DNA of 64,000 nucleotides from Cyclobacteriaceae bacterium (lineage in GTDB: Bacteria; Bacteroidota; Bacteroidia; Cytophagales; Cyclobacteriaceae), in contig JAKLJG010000008.1 of assembly GCA_023151255.1 (NCBI GenBank), positions 62,001 to 126,000 of the forward strand. Direction: 5' to 3'. This document shows, in pieces, positions 19,011 to 28,959 of the stretch (its first letter is position 1; each line of letters starts with the position of its first letter). The position numbers and the translations under genes were made by a program. The notes under the pieces were generated by a model, which saw only the letters and a program-made list of their open reading frames with translations, was not told the origin of the DNA and searched no databases.

Positions 19011-20645
19011 ATGCCGTTACCGTGGTGGACACACGCAGTAATTTATCAAATCTATCCCCGGAGTTTTAAAGATGGAAACGGTGATGGAGTAGGCGACCTG
19101 CGCGGTATTATTGATAAACTTGATTATATAAAGAGCCTCGGTGTTGATGCCGTATGGCTAAACCCCATCTACCATTCACCGGGCGTTGACGGTGGTTATG
19201 ATATAAGCGATTACCGAGCCATTGATCCTCTTTTTGGTACGATGGAAGACTTCGATGAAATGCTTCAAGGACTCCACCAACGGGGCATCAGGTTAATAAT
19301 GGATATTGTGGTCAATCATACCTCTGACCAGCACCCCTGGTTTGTCGAGTCACGCAAATCGAAAGATAACCCATACCGTCATTATTATTTTTGGCGAAAA
19401 GGAAGAGACTCGGGTCCGCCAAATAATTGGCTTTCTTTTTTTGGCGGCAGCGCCTGGCAGTTTGATCCAATAACCGGAGAATATTACCTGCATTTGTTTT
19501 CAAAAGAACAGCCCGATGTGAATTGGGAGAATCCAGCCGTTCGCAATGAGTTTAAAGAGTTGATGATCTTTTGGCTTAATAAAGGAGTGGATGGCTTGCG
19601 CTTGGATGTAATTACGGCTATATCAAAACGCAAGGACTTCCCTGATTCGGATACCAGTGATTTTAATAAAACCATCGAACGCTATTATGCCAATGGTCCG
19701 CGTTTAAGTGAATTTATCGCAGAACTGCGTGAACAGGTGTGGAACAAATATGGCTGCTTAACGGTAGGCGAAGGCCCGGGAATTACGCCTGATAATGTAA
19801 TGGAATATCTGCAGCCCGGTCGTGGCTTGGATATGATTTTTCACTTTGGTCATATGTTTCTGGATCAGGGAAAAGCAGGAAGGTTTGATCCCGTTCCGTG
19901 GACTTTGCCCGAGTTTAAAAGGATTTTCTTATCGTGGGATAAAGCCCTCGTACAGGGGTGGGGAAGTATCTTCCTGGGTAACCACGACTTTGCTAGGATG
20001 GTTTCGCGTTGGGGAAACGATAAGACATACCGCACGGAGTCAGCAAAATTGCTGCTAACGTTGTTACTCACTTTACGGGGTACACCTTTTATATATCAGG
20101 GCGATGAGATCGGAATGACCAACTTTATCCTTAAGTCAATAAATGAAGCCGTGGATGTTGAATCGCGAAATGCCTGGGCCCAGGCCCGAATTGATGGGAA
20201 GAACGAAGCTGTTTTTTTAAAGCATATAAACTATTCGGGTCGTGATAATGCGCGAACACCCGTTCAATGGGATGATTCGGATTATGCCGGTTTCAGTTCG
20301 GCAAAACCATGGATGCCTATCAACCCTAACAAGGCATATGTTAATATTAAAAGCGAGGAGGTTAATGCAGACTCTATACTGAACTATTTCCGGTCGCTGG
20401 TGCATTTGCGAAAAACTATGCCTGTGCTAATCACTGGAAATTTTGAACTGGTCAACGTCAATGATTACCACCTGTTTACTTACTACCGATTTACTGATGA
20501 GCAACGGTTATTCGTAGCACTTAATTTTTCAGAAGAAACTTTGCCGTTTAACCTGTCAGAGGGGAACCGGCTGATTGGAAATTACCCGTTAAAGTCTGAT
20601 CTTTCTATGCTCAGGCCCTGGGAGGCTGTAGTTATCCAATTATGA
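19011..20645 (+). CDS. GH13 alpha-glucosidase / oligo-1,6-glucosidase-like
   Basis: 'WWTHAVIYQIYPRSFKDGNGDGVGDLRGIIDKLDYIKSLGVDAVWLNPIY', 'DIVVNHTSDQHPWF', 'GLRLDVI', 'GNHDFAR'. Confidence 0.92.
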   Translation: MPLPWWTHAVIYQIYPRSFKDGNGDGVGDLRGIIDKLDYIKSLGVDAVWLNPIYHSPGVDGGYDISDYRAIDPLFGTMEDFDEMLQGLHQRGIRLIMDIVVNHTSDQHPWFVESRKSKDNPYRHYYFWRKGRDSGPPNNWLSFFGGSAWQFDPITGEYYLHLFSKEQPDVNWENPAVRNEFKELMIFWLNKGVDGLRLDVITAISKRKDFPDSDTSDFNKTIERYYANGPRLSEFIAELREQVWNKYGCLTVGEGPGITPDNVMEYLQPGRGLDMIFHFGHMFLDQGKAGRFDPVPWTLPEFKRIFLSWDKALVQGWGSIFLGNHDFARMVSRWGNDKTYRTESAKLLLTLLLTLRGTPFIYQGDEIGMTNFILKSINEAVDVESRNAWAQARIDGKNEAVFLKHINYSGRDNARTPVQWDDSDYAGFSSAKPWMPINPNKAYVNIKSEEVNADSILNYFRSLVHLRKTMPVLITGNFELVNVNDYHLFTYYRFTDEQRLFVALNFSEETLPFNLSEGNRLIGNYPLKSDLSMLRPWEAVVIQL

Positions 20646-21562
20646 GTCCGATGAGCAATCAACTTTGGGGAATTGATCTAGGTGGAACAAAAATCGAAGG
20701 TATTATCCTTGAGTCGGCTTCCAATCCGGTGGTGGTTTACCGAAACCGCTTGCCAACTGAAGCCAGTAAAGGGCATAATCATATACTAAACCAGGTAGTG
20801 CAACTGGTAAAAGACATGCGTAAACACGGCAACCAGCCCGATCAAATCGGCATCGGTACACCTGGCGCACTCGATCCGCCTACACGCCTTCTTAAAAACA
20901 GTAATTCGGTTAATTTAAATGGCAAGCCGCTGAGAGATGATTTGGAAAAGTTGTTACAAACGTCTGTACAGATGGCAAATGATGCCAACTGCTTTGCACT
21001 GGCCGAAACAAAAATGGGAGTAGTTCACCAACTCTATCCACAAGCCCAAGTTGTATTCGGGGTGATACTCGGCACCGGTGTTGGCGGTGGTATTGTTGTA
21101 AACGGCAGGGTGCTAAACGGCCTGCATGGCATTGCTGGCGAGTGGGGTCATAATTTCTTGGATGAATCGGGCGGACCGTGTTATTGCGGAAAGTCGGGCT
21201 GTGTTGAAAAGATTTTGGCCGGACCCTCATTGGAAAGTTTTTATCAAAACCTTACCGGATTAAAAAAAACGCTAAAGGAGATATACATTCTTTCGCAAAG
21301 CGGCATGGACAATGCTGCCGTTCAAACCATGCACCGATTGACGCATTTTTTTGGTTTAGGCCTGAGCGTAGTTTTGAATATACTGGATCCGGATGTGGTT
21401 GTGGTCGGAGGTGGCGTAGGGAATATTGACTTAATCTATACAGCGGGTGTTGACTCCTTGCAGAAGCACTTGTTTAACCCGCGGTTGGAAACTCCGGTGT
21501 TGAAGCCCAAACTTGGTGATAGTGCCGGAGTTTTTGGTGCTGCATTTTTAGGTCAGGTTTAG
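20642..21562 (+). CDS. ROK-family sugar kinase
   Basis: 'WGIDLGGTKIEGII', 'GVILGTGVGGGIVVNGRVLNGLHGIAGEWGH', 'CYCGKSGCVEKILAGPSLE'. Confidence 0.9.
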   Translation: MSPMSNQLWGIDLGGTKIEGIILESASNPVVVYRNRLPTEASKGHNHILNQVVQLVKDMRKHGNQPDQIGIGTPGALDPPTRLLKNSNSVNLNGKPLRDDLEKLLQTSVQMANDANCFALAETKMGVVHQLYPQAQVVFGVILGTGVGGGIVVNGRVLNGLHGIAGEWGHNFLDESGGPCYCGKSGCVEKILAGPSLESFYQNLTGLKKTLKEIYILSQSGMDNAAVQTMHRLTHFFGLGLSVVLNILDPDVVVVGGGVGNIDLIYTAGVDSLQKHLFNPRLETPVLKPKLGDSAGVFGAAFLGQV

Positions 21563-21599
21563 AGTAATGTATATTTAACAATCGTTTGGGATTGATAGA

Positions 21600-22553
21600 A
21601 TGAGACGCATAGCCGTAGTTGGACCAATACCCCGTGATCTGATACAAAAATGGGGCTGTGTGGCGCATCCAGTCATTGCCTTGTCGGTGCTGGCTGGCGG
21701 AAAAATTGAAATTATTCCGGTCAGTCATGTTCGTGAAGTAGATGTTGACAATGTAAAAGAGGTATTTAAGGGGTATCTTGGAATAAACCTTAATCACATT
21801 ACCTCGCAAAACGATCAGGGTGACATCATCAGCCTGAAGTTTATTGACATGAATAACCGGCTTGAGCGTCAAACCGGGTTCATGGATCCGATTCTACCGG
21901 CTGACATGAAGAAATTATTGAATTGTCAGGTTTTTGTTTTTGTGCCCATCAGTGATTACGAAGTATCGCTTGAAACACTTAGGTATCTTAAAGCAAAGAG
22001 CAAAGGCCTGATTATATTTGATGCCCACGGTCCGACAACAGCCTGTTTATATAATGGCGAGCGCATGCGGAAATTCTGGATTGACCGCGACCAGTGGCTG
22101 CCTTACCTCGATGTTTTGAAAATGAATATTGAAGAAGCGCAGGCTTCCTGGTTTAAAAAGGAGTACGAATCGACCGATTTTGCACATCAGGAACCAAGCC
22201 GGGCTGAATTGCGCTCATTTGCCGTGCATTGTTTATCAAAAGGAGTAAAGTGCCTTTACATTACGCTTGACTCCAGAGGGTGCTTGGTTTATTACCTTAA
22301 GCGCAAACGTTTGCACGAAGAATTAGTACCAGCCATAAAAGTTAATCATGTTGTTGATACAACCGGATGCGGAGATTCGTTTGCGGGTGGTTTGGGCTAC
22401 GGGTTGCTTCAAAAGCCAAAGGATTACCTGGGTGCAGCCCGCTTTGCCAATGCCCTGGGCGCCCTGCGTACGCAGGGTAAAACCTTTGGTGTTTTCAAGC
22501 CCCTTAACGAGACCCTGCAGATCATCCGGCAAGGCTATGTAGGTACTGGTTAA
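21600..22553 (+). CDS. PfkB/ribokinase-family carbohydrate kinase
   Basis: C-terminal PfkB signature 'VVDTTGCGDSFAGGLGYGLL'. Confidence 0.85.
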   Translation: MRRIAVVGPIPRDLIQKWGCVAHPVIALSVLAGGKIEIIPVSHVREVDVDNVKEVFKGYLGINLNHITSQNDQGDIISLKFIDMNNRLERQTGFMDPILPADMKKLLNCQVFVFVPISDYEVSLETLRYLKAKSKGLIIFDAHGPTTACLYNGERMRKFWIDRDQWLPYLDVLKMNIEEAQASWFKKEYESTDFAHQEPSRAELRSFAVHCLSKGVKCLYITLDSRGCLVYYLKRKRLHEELVPAIKVNHVVDTTGCGDSFAGGLGYGLLQKPKDYLGAARFANALGALRTQGKTFGVFKPLNETLQIIRQGYVGTG

Positions 22554-22634
22554 ATAATTTACATTAGTCAATTACGACTGAATACCTCAAAAGCAGTACA
22601 TTTATCGAGTTCATAACCCGTTAATTTGCCACTT

Positions 22635-24335
22635 ATGAATTTAAACACTAATGCTGAAAGTCAGAATACCTACGATGCCATAGTTATTGGTTCGGGCATA
22701 AGCGGTGGTTGGGCCGCTAAAGAACTTACTGAAAAGGGGCTGAAAGTAATTATGCTTGAACGTGGCCGCAACATCGAACACATCAAAGATTATGTTAACG
22801 CCAATAAGGAGCTCTGGGAATTTCCTCACCGTGGTCGTAGAACACAGCAAATGATAAAAGATTACCCGGTGCTTAAGCGCGATTATCCGCTAAACGAAAC
22901 CGTGCTTGATTTTTGGGTTAAAGATAAAGAGTGTCCCTACACTGAGATCAAAAGGTTTGATTGGTATCGGGGTTATCACGTTGGCGGACGCTCATTGATG
23001 TGGGGCCGCCAGAGCTACCGGTTAAACAAATGGGATTTTGAAGCCAACGCCAAGGAAGGTATTGCAGTTGATTGGCCTATCCGTTATGAAGATATTGCTC
23101 CATGGTATAGTTATGCCGAAAAGTTTGCTGGTATTCAGGGAAGCAAAGACGGATTAGAGGTTTTGCCTGACGGGGAGTTTATGCCGGCCATGGAACTTAA
23201 CTGCGTTGAAAAAGAGGTGAAAAAACGAATGGCCGAATATTATAAAGGTAAGCGCCATCTGATTATCGGCCGGAGTGCTAACCTGACCCAACCGCATTAT
23301 GACAGGATAAATTGCCAATACCGCAACCGCTGTTGGAGGGGATGCCCGTTCGGAGGGTACTTCAGCACACAATCGGCAACCTTGCCGGCAGCTATGAAAA
23401 CCGGAAACTTAACATTGCGGCCATTCTCAATTGTTACGAAAATTCTTTACGATAAGGATACGAAAAAAGCCACTGGAGTTGAAGTGCTTGACGCTGAAAC
23501 CAATTTAACCTATGAGTTCAAGGCTAAAATTGTTTTTGTCTGTGCTTCGGCATTAAATTCCACATGGGTGCTTATGAATTCAGCAACCGATATCTGGCCC
23601 GATGGGCTGGGCAGCAGCAGCGGTGAACTCGGACACAATGTTATGGATCATCATTTCCGGGCTGGTGCAAAAGGCCGGGTAGAAGGATTTAGCGATAAGT
23701 ATGAATACGGCAGGAGGCCTACCGGCATCTACATACCCCGATTCCGGAATATTTATGATGACAAACGTGATTACCTGCGTGGATTTGGTTACCAGGGTGG
23801 TGCCGGAAGAGGCCGCGGTGTTGAGGTAGCTGAATTTACCATTGGTGCTGACCTGAAAGATGCACTTAGCGTGCCTACCGAAGATTGGCAGATTGGGATT
23901 ACGGCATTTGGTGAAATGCTGCCATACCATGAGAACAAAGTTACCCTTGATAGAAATACAACAGATAAATGGGGGCTACCCGTATTGGCTTTTGATGTGG
24001 AGATAAAAGAAAATGAAAAGAAAATGCGCATCGATATGATGAACGATGCAAAAGAGATGCTCGAAGTGAGTGGCGTTAAGGATGTAGAAACGTTTGATCA
24101 CGGCTATGCCGTAGGCATGGGCATCCATGAAATGGGAACCGCCCGCATGGGTCGCGACCCGAAGACCTCGGTACTGAATAAGTATAACCAGGTTTGGGAT
24201 GCGCTGAATGTTTTTGTTACTGATGGGGCCTGCATGACCAGCGCCTCGTGTGTTAATCCTTCATTAACGTACATGGCATTAACCGCACGAGCAGCTGATT
24301 ATGCCGTCTCCGAACTTAAAAAACGTAACCTCTAA
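22635..24335 (+). CDS. GMC-family FAD oxidoreductase (candidate sugar 3-dehydrogenase large subunit)
   Basis: 'YDAIVIGSGISGGWAAKELTEKGLKVIMLERG' FAD-binding motif; C-terminal 'DGACMTSASCVNPSLTYMALTARAADYAV'. ATG at 22635 preferred over TTG at 22626. Confidence 0.9.
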   Translation: MNLNTNAESQNTYDAIVIGSGISGGWAAKELTEKGLKVIMLERGRNIEHIKDYVNANKELWEFPHRGRRTQQMIKDYPVLKRDYPLNETVLDFWVKDKECPYTEIKRFDWYRGYHVGGRSLMWGRQSYRLNKWDFEANAKEGIAVDWPIRYEDIAPWYSYAEKFAGIQGSKDGLEVLPDGEFMPAMELNCVEKEVKKRMAEYYKGKRHLIIGRSANLTQPHYDRINCQYRNRCWRGCPFGGYFSTQSATLPAAMKTGNLTLRPFSIVTKILYDKDTKKATGVEVLDAETNLTYEFKAKIVFVCASALNSTWVLMNSATDIWPDGLGSSSGELGHNVMDHHFRAGAKGRVEGFSDKYEYGRRPTGIYIPRFRNIYDDKRDYLRGFGYQGGAGRGRGVEVAEFTIGADLKDALSVPTEDWQIGITAFGEMLPYHENKVTLDRNTTDKWGLPVLAFDVEIKENEKKMRIDMMNDAKEMLEVSGVKDVETFDHGYAVGMGIHEMGTARMGRDPKTSVLNKYNQVWDALNVFVTDGACMTSASCVNPSLTYMALTARAADYAVSELKKRNL

Positions 24336-24352
24336 AAGTTATAAACCCGAAT

Positions 24353-24991
24353 ATGGATAGAAGAGATCTTTTAAAGAGTATTGCCCTGGTTACCGGTGCA
24401 GCCGTAATTGGTGGCGATTTTTTCCTTACTGGCTGCAAACAAGCCGGAAAATCCGAAGCCGGCTTTACTCCCGATAACATTCGTTTGCTTGATGAAGTAG
24501 GGGAGACAATCCTACCCACCACACAAACACCAGGCGCCAAGGCAGCGCAAGTGGGTGAATTTATGAAGGTGTATGTAACCGATTGTTACACGCAACGCCA
24601 ACAGAATGCCTTTATGGAGGGTTTAATTTCTTTACAGGATTCGTGCGAAAAAATGCATGGAAAGGCTTTTACGGATTGCAGCGAAACAGAACGAAAAGAA
24701 TTTCTCATTTCTCTGGAAAAAGAAGCCAAAGCGTTTAATCAGAAGCGAGATGAGGAAGACAAGCCAACGCGTGAAGCCCATGAGCAGCGCAACAGTACAT
24801 TACCCTGGAAAGACCAAACCGAATTCGAAGGAAGCCCAAGTCATTACTACACCATGATTAAGCAACTCACCCTGCTTGGATTCTTTACCTCCCAAACCGG
24901 GATGACGGAAACCCTGCGCCATGTACCGGTTCCGGGAAAATACGATGGTGAATTTCCCTACGCAAAAGGGGATAAAGCATGGGCAGAGTAA
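24353..24991 (+). CDS. Gluconate 2-dehydrogenase subunit 3-like protein, Tat-type signal
   Basis: 'MDRRDLLKSIALVTGAAVIGGDFFLTGC' signal; 'LLDEVGETILPTTQTPGAKAAQVGEFM' typical of subunit 3. Confidence 0.88.
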   Translation: MDRRDLLKSIALVTGAAVIGGDFFLTGCKQAGKSEAGFTPDNIRLLDEVGETILPTTQTPGAKAAQVGEFMKVYVTDCYTQRQQNAFMEGLISLQDSCEKMHGKAFTDCSETERKEFLISLEKEAKAFNQKRDEEDKPTREAHEQRNSTLPWKDQTEFEGSPSHYYTMIKQLTLLGFFTSQTGMTETLRHVPVPGKYDGEFPYAKGDKAWAE

Positions 24992-25004
24992 AGCCTGCCT
25001 GTAA

Positions 25005-26237
25005 TTAAGTTTTCTCGTTCACTTCTTTATCCTGGAAGAAGAGTGCGAATATCACAATAACTATAACTGCAAAACCGGCAGGTATCCACCAAAACTGTTG
25101 CCATTGCTCCGCGCTTAAGGAAGTTGCCGAGCCGAGAAACCGGTTGTACAAGGCACCGGCAACCTGCGCGCCAATCAGCATGCCGACACCATAGGTTACC
25201 AATACCAGGAAACCCTGTGCCTGGCCCCGGATTTTTTCAGAAGATTTTTTGTCAACATAAATTTGGCCGGTTACAAAAAAGAAATCATAGCAAATGCCGT
25301 GAAGTGCTATGCCCACTATAATCATCCAGTGAATACTTTCAGGGGCACCCAAGGCAAACAGGCCGTAACGCAGTACCCAGGCAAACATGCCCACCAGCAA
25401 CATCCATTTTACTCCAAGCCGGGCGAAAAAAAGAGGCATGAGCAGCATGAAAATAACTTCACTCATTTGCCCTAGTGTTTGCGTACCGGCAATGTTGGTG
25501 AATCCACTGGCACCAAGATAAATCTGGGTATAATTGTAGTATGCCGCCAGGGGGATGCATATCAAAAATGAACAAAGCAGAAAAACATAAAATGGTTTGC
25601 TGCCTAATGCTTTAAAAGCATCAATGCCTGTAATACTTCGGATAGATACTTTTTCTCCTGCACCTTTTGGAGGCGTGTGCGGCAATGAAAAACTGTAAAG
25701 ACCAAGCACCACCGAGGCCACAGCTGTTGTGTAAAGGGGCAATGCGGTTTTCTCTGCTACTCCATTAATTACACCACCCAAAACAAAACTGATAAACAAA
25801 CCGGCTACAATCCAGCCGATGGTTCCAAACACGCGTATTACCGGAAACTGTTTTTCCTGATCGGTTATGTTATGAAAGGCAAGGGAGTTGGCTAACCCCA
25901 AGGTGGGCATGTAACATAAGTTGTACGCAAGCAACAGGATAATAAACAGGGTAGGCGTTTGGCTGGTTTGTGGAACAATAAACATGATGCCCCCGCCTAG
26001 TATATGCAATACTCCTAAAACCTTCTCTGTGGCAAAGTAGCGATCGGCAATCAGCCCGAGGAAGAAAGGTGCAACAATAGCAGCAATCGGGTTAACGGTG
26101 TACGGCCAGTGGGTAAGGTTCGTCATTCCCAGTTCAGACATATAAACGGCAACGGTGGTATACCAGGCACCCCATATGAAAAACTGAAAGAACATCATGG
26201 CGCTTAGGCGCGGTACCAGAAAAGATGATGCAGACAT
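25005..26237 (-). CDS. MFS transporter (nucleoside:H+ symporter-like)
   Basis: About 12 TM segments; 'MMFFQFFIWGAWYTTVAVYMSELGM', 'FFFVTGQIYVDKKSSEKIRGQAQGFLVLVTYGVGMLIG'. Confidence 0.85.
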   Translation of the reverse strand: MSASSFLVPRLSAMMFFQFFIWGAWYTTVAVYMSELGMTNLTHWPYTVNPIAAIVAPFFLGLIADRYFATEKVLGVLHILGGGIMFIVPQTSQTPTLFIILLLAYNLCYMPTLGLANSLAFHNITDQEKQFPVIRVFGTIGWIVAGLFISFVLGGVINGVAEKTALPLYTTAVASVVLGLYSFSLPHTPPKGAGEKVSIRSITGIDAFKALGSKPFYVFLLCSFLICIPLAAYYNYTQIYLGASGFTNIAGTQTLGQMSEVIFMLLMPLFFARLGVKWMLLVGMFAWVLRYGLFALGAPESIHWMIIVGIALHGICYDFFFVTGQIYVDKKSSEKIRGQAQGFLVLVTYGVGMLIGAQVAGALYNRFLGSATSLSAEQWQQFWWIPAGFAVIVIVIFALFFQDKEVNEKT

Positions 26238-26364
26238 AGGTTTAAGTTTTCCTTAATATCAGCGGAAAATAGGGTTTCTGCAAGTATCAAACTGCAATCG
26301 TTTGCGCGAAAAATCTCGTGTGCATTTTCTGTTCTTTTAAATATATTGTCACTCTTTAACCCGA

Positions 26365-27528
26365 TTGTACATGAACGGAAAAATCCGAATGGGTATGGTA
26401 GGAGGTGGCCTGGGAGCTTTTATCGGTGCGGTACACCGAAAGGCTGCCGCGCTTGATGGCGTCATTGAATTGGTATGTGGCTCGTTTAGCAGCAACCCTG
26501 AAACATCCAGAGCAACCGGCAAAGCACTCTTCCTGGATGCGAACAGGGTTTATTCCACCTATGCTGAAATGATTCGGAAAGAGAAGAAACTTCCAGCCGA
26601 TAAACGGATGCAAGCGGTATCCATCGTTACACCCAACCACCTGCATTTTGAGCCGGCCCTCATGGCCCTCGAAAACGGATTTCATGTTATTGTTGATAAA
26701 CCCTTATGCCTTTCCCTTTCAGAAGCGCGGCAATTAGTTAAGGCAGTTAAGAAAACCGGGCTTATCCTTGCCCTTACACACACGTACACCGGTTATCCGA
26801 TGGTAAAAGAAGCCCGGCAATTGGTTACAAGCGGAGCGTTCGGTAAGGTGAGGAAAGTGTATGTAGAGTACACACAAGGTTGGCTGGCGCAACCTATTGA
26901 ACGGACGGGGCAGAAACAGGCTGCTTGGAGGTCAGACCCTAAGTTTTCAGGATTAGGAGGAGCCATTGGCGATGTTGGTACCCACGCGGCTAACCTGGCT
27001 GAGTATATTACCGGCTCTTTCATTACCGAGTTGTGTGCTGATTTACGGGCAGTGGTAAAAGGCCGTGTATTGGACGATGATGCTTCAATGTTTATTAATT
27101 TCGCTAACGGGGCCTCGGGCGTGTTAATAGCTACCCAGGTTGCTGCCGGAGAAGAGAATAATTTGACCATCCGCATATATGGTGAAAAAGGCGGATTGGA
27201 ATGGAGGCAAGAGGAGCCGAACACTCTTGTTTTAAAATGGCCTGATAAACCTCGGCAAATTTATCGTACAGGCATGGAGTATGCTTCCGGTGTGGCAAAA
27301 CTCAACACACGCACCCCGTCAGGTCATCCCGAAGGGTATCTTGAAGCATTTGCCAACCTGTATCAGTCTTTCGCAAAGGCTGTAATTGATTATGCTGCCG
27401 GAAAAAAAATAAAATCTTCAAAGTACGATTTTCCTGATGTGGAAGACGGGCTTCGCGGAATGGCCTTCATCGAAGCCTGCGTTAAGTCATCAAAGCAAAA
27501 ACAAAAATGGGTACCCATAAAACTATGA
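26365..27528 (+). CDS. Gfo/Idh/MocA-family oxidoreductase
   Basis: 'IRMGMVGGGLGAFIGAVHRKAA', 'SIVTPNHLHFEPALMALENGFHVIVDKPLCLSLSEARQLV'. Confidence 0.92.
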   Translation: MYMNGKIRMGMVGGGLGAFIGAVHRKAAALDGVIELVCGSFSSNPETSRATGKALFLDANRVYSTYAEMIRKEKKLPADKRMQAVSIVTPNHLHFEPALMALENGFHVIVDKPLCLSLSEARQLVKAVKKTGLILALTHTYTGYPMVKEARQLVTSGAFGKVRKVYVEYTQGWLAQPIERTGQKQAAWRSDPKFSGLGGAIGDVGTHAANLAEYITGSFITELCADLRAVVKGRVLDDDASMFINFANGASGVLIATQVAAGEENNLTIRIYGEKGGLEWRQEEPNTLVLKWPDKPRQIYRTGMEYASGVAKLNTRTPSGHPEGYLEAFANLYQSFAKAVIDYAAGKKIKSSKYDFPDVEDGLRGMAFIEACVKSSKQKQKWVPIKL

Positions 27529-28577
27529 CCACCATTAAAGGTCCTGCTTTGTTTCTTGCCCAATTTATGGGCGATAAGCCTCCGTTTAATAAAATGGAAA
27601 CCATTTGCCGCTGGGCCGCCTCGTTGGGATTTATCGGGGTGCAGGTTCCAACTGTGGATGCACGGTGTATTGATCTTAAAAAAGTTGCAGATAGCAAAGA
27701 CTTTGCCGATGAGTATAAGGAAACCATTCGCAGTTATGGTGTTGAGCTAACCGAACTTTCAACTCACCTGCAGGGGCAGTTGGTTGCTGTTCATCCCGCG
27801 TATGATCAATTATTTGATGGGTTTGCACCCAAATCGGTGCGTAACAATTCAAAAGCACGCCAGGCCTGGGCGGTGGATCAATTAAAACTTGCTGCAAAAG
27901 CCAGCCGAAATCTTGGCATTAATGTTTGCGTAACGTTTTCTGGCTCACTTTTGTGGCACACGGTTTATCCATGGCCTCAGCGTTCGATGGGGTTAGTGGA
28001 AGACGGCTTTAAAGAATTGGCAAAACGGTGGCTTCCGATTTTGAATCACTTCGATAAATACGGAGTTGATTTGTGCTTTGAGGTGCATGCAGGCGAAGAT
28101 TTGCACGATGGTATTACCTTCGAACGCTTTTGGGAGGCAACCGGAAAACACAAGCGGGTTAATTTGCTTTATGACCCCAGTCACTTTATACTTCAGCAAC
28201 TCGACTACATTCAATACATTGATCATTACCACAGTTTTATAAAAATGTTTCACGTTAAGGATGCCGAGTACAACCCCACTGGTAAGTGCGGGGTATATGG
28301 TGGTTACCTGGATTGGCGTGACAGGCCAGGCCGGTTCCGCTCGCTGGGTGATGGCCAGGTGAATTTCAAAAAAATCTTTTCCAAACTTGCACAATATGGT
28401 TATCCCGGCTGGGCCGTGCTGGAGTGGGAATGTTGCATAAAACACCCGGAACAGGGTGCGGCCGAAGGGGCCCGGTTTATTAAAGATCACATCATCCGGG
28501 TTACTGATAAGGCATTTGATGATTTTGCAGCTACAGAAAAAAACAGCAAATTGAATAAGAAAATACTTGGACTATGA
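27525..28577 (+). CDS. Sugar phosphate isomerase/epimerase (xylose isomerase-like TIM barrel)
   Basis: 'NLLYDPSHFILQQLDYIQYIDHYHSFIKMFHVKDAEYN', 'GYPGWAVLEWECCIK'; ATGA overlap with the preceding stop supports a start at 27525. Confidence 0.88.
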   Translation: MTTIKGPALFLAQFMGDKPPFNKMETICRWAASLGFIGVQVPTVDARCIDLKKVADSKDFADEYKETIRSYGVELTELSTHLQGQLVAVHPAYDQLFDGFAPKSVRNNSKARQAWAVDQLKLAAKASRNLGINVCVTFSGSLLWHTVYPWPQRSMGLVEDGFKELAKRWLPILNHFDKYGVDLCFEVHAGEDLHDGITFERFWEATGKHKRVNLLYDPSHFILQQLDYIQYIDHYHSFIKMFHVKDAEYNPTGKCGVYGGYLDWRDRPGRFRSLGDGQVNFKKIFSKLAQYGYPGWAVLEWECCIKHPEQGAAEGARFIKDHIIRVTDKAFDDFAATEKNSKLNKKILGL

Positions 28578-28951
28578 GTAAACTTACCATGCTACTGTTA
28601 ACGGCCTTTCTTTTTGCCTGCGGAAGCAAAAAGGAGAACGGGAATACTACTGAGGCCGCAACCTCATCGGCCGAATTAATTAAAAAGGGCGAGCAGTTGG
28701 TTAATGCAAATGACTGTAAAACCTGCCATCACCAGGTAAATAAAATTATCGGGCCATCACATTTGGATGTGGCGAAAAAATATGAATTTTCACAGGAAAA
28801 TGTAAAACTGCTGGCTGAGCGTATTATCAAAGGAAGTAGCGGGGTTTGGGGCGATGTGCCGATGACGCCCCATCCGGATTTGCCAGTGACCGATGCCGAG
28901 AATATGGCGCGTTATGTACTATCACTTGATGGCGAAGCTGAAAAGCAATGA
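28574..28951 (+). CDS. c-type cytochrome lipoprotein
   Basis: Lipobox 'FLFACGSK'; heme motif 'CKTCHHQVNKIIGPSHLDVA'. Confidence 0.9.
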   Translation: MSKLTMLLLTAFLFACGSKKENGNTTEAATSSAELIKKGEQLVNANDCKTCHHQVNKIIGPSHLDVAKKYEFSQENVKLLAERIIKGSSGVWGDVPMTPHPDLPVTDAENMARYVLSLDGEAEKQ

Positions 28952-28959
28952 GGTGAAGG

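Noticed and set aside
22303-22314. Perfect LacI-like palindrome GCAAACGTTTGC
   Set aside because: Lies inside the PfkB coding sequence (codons for KRKRLH), so probably coincidental as an operator; kept only as context for the intergenic CAATCGTTTG sites.
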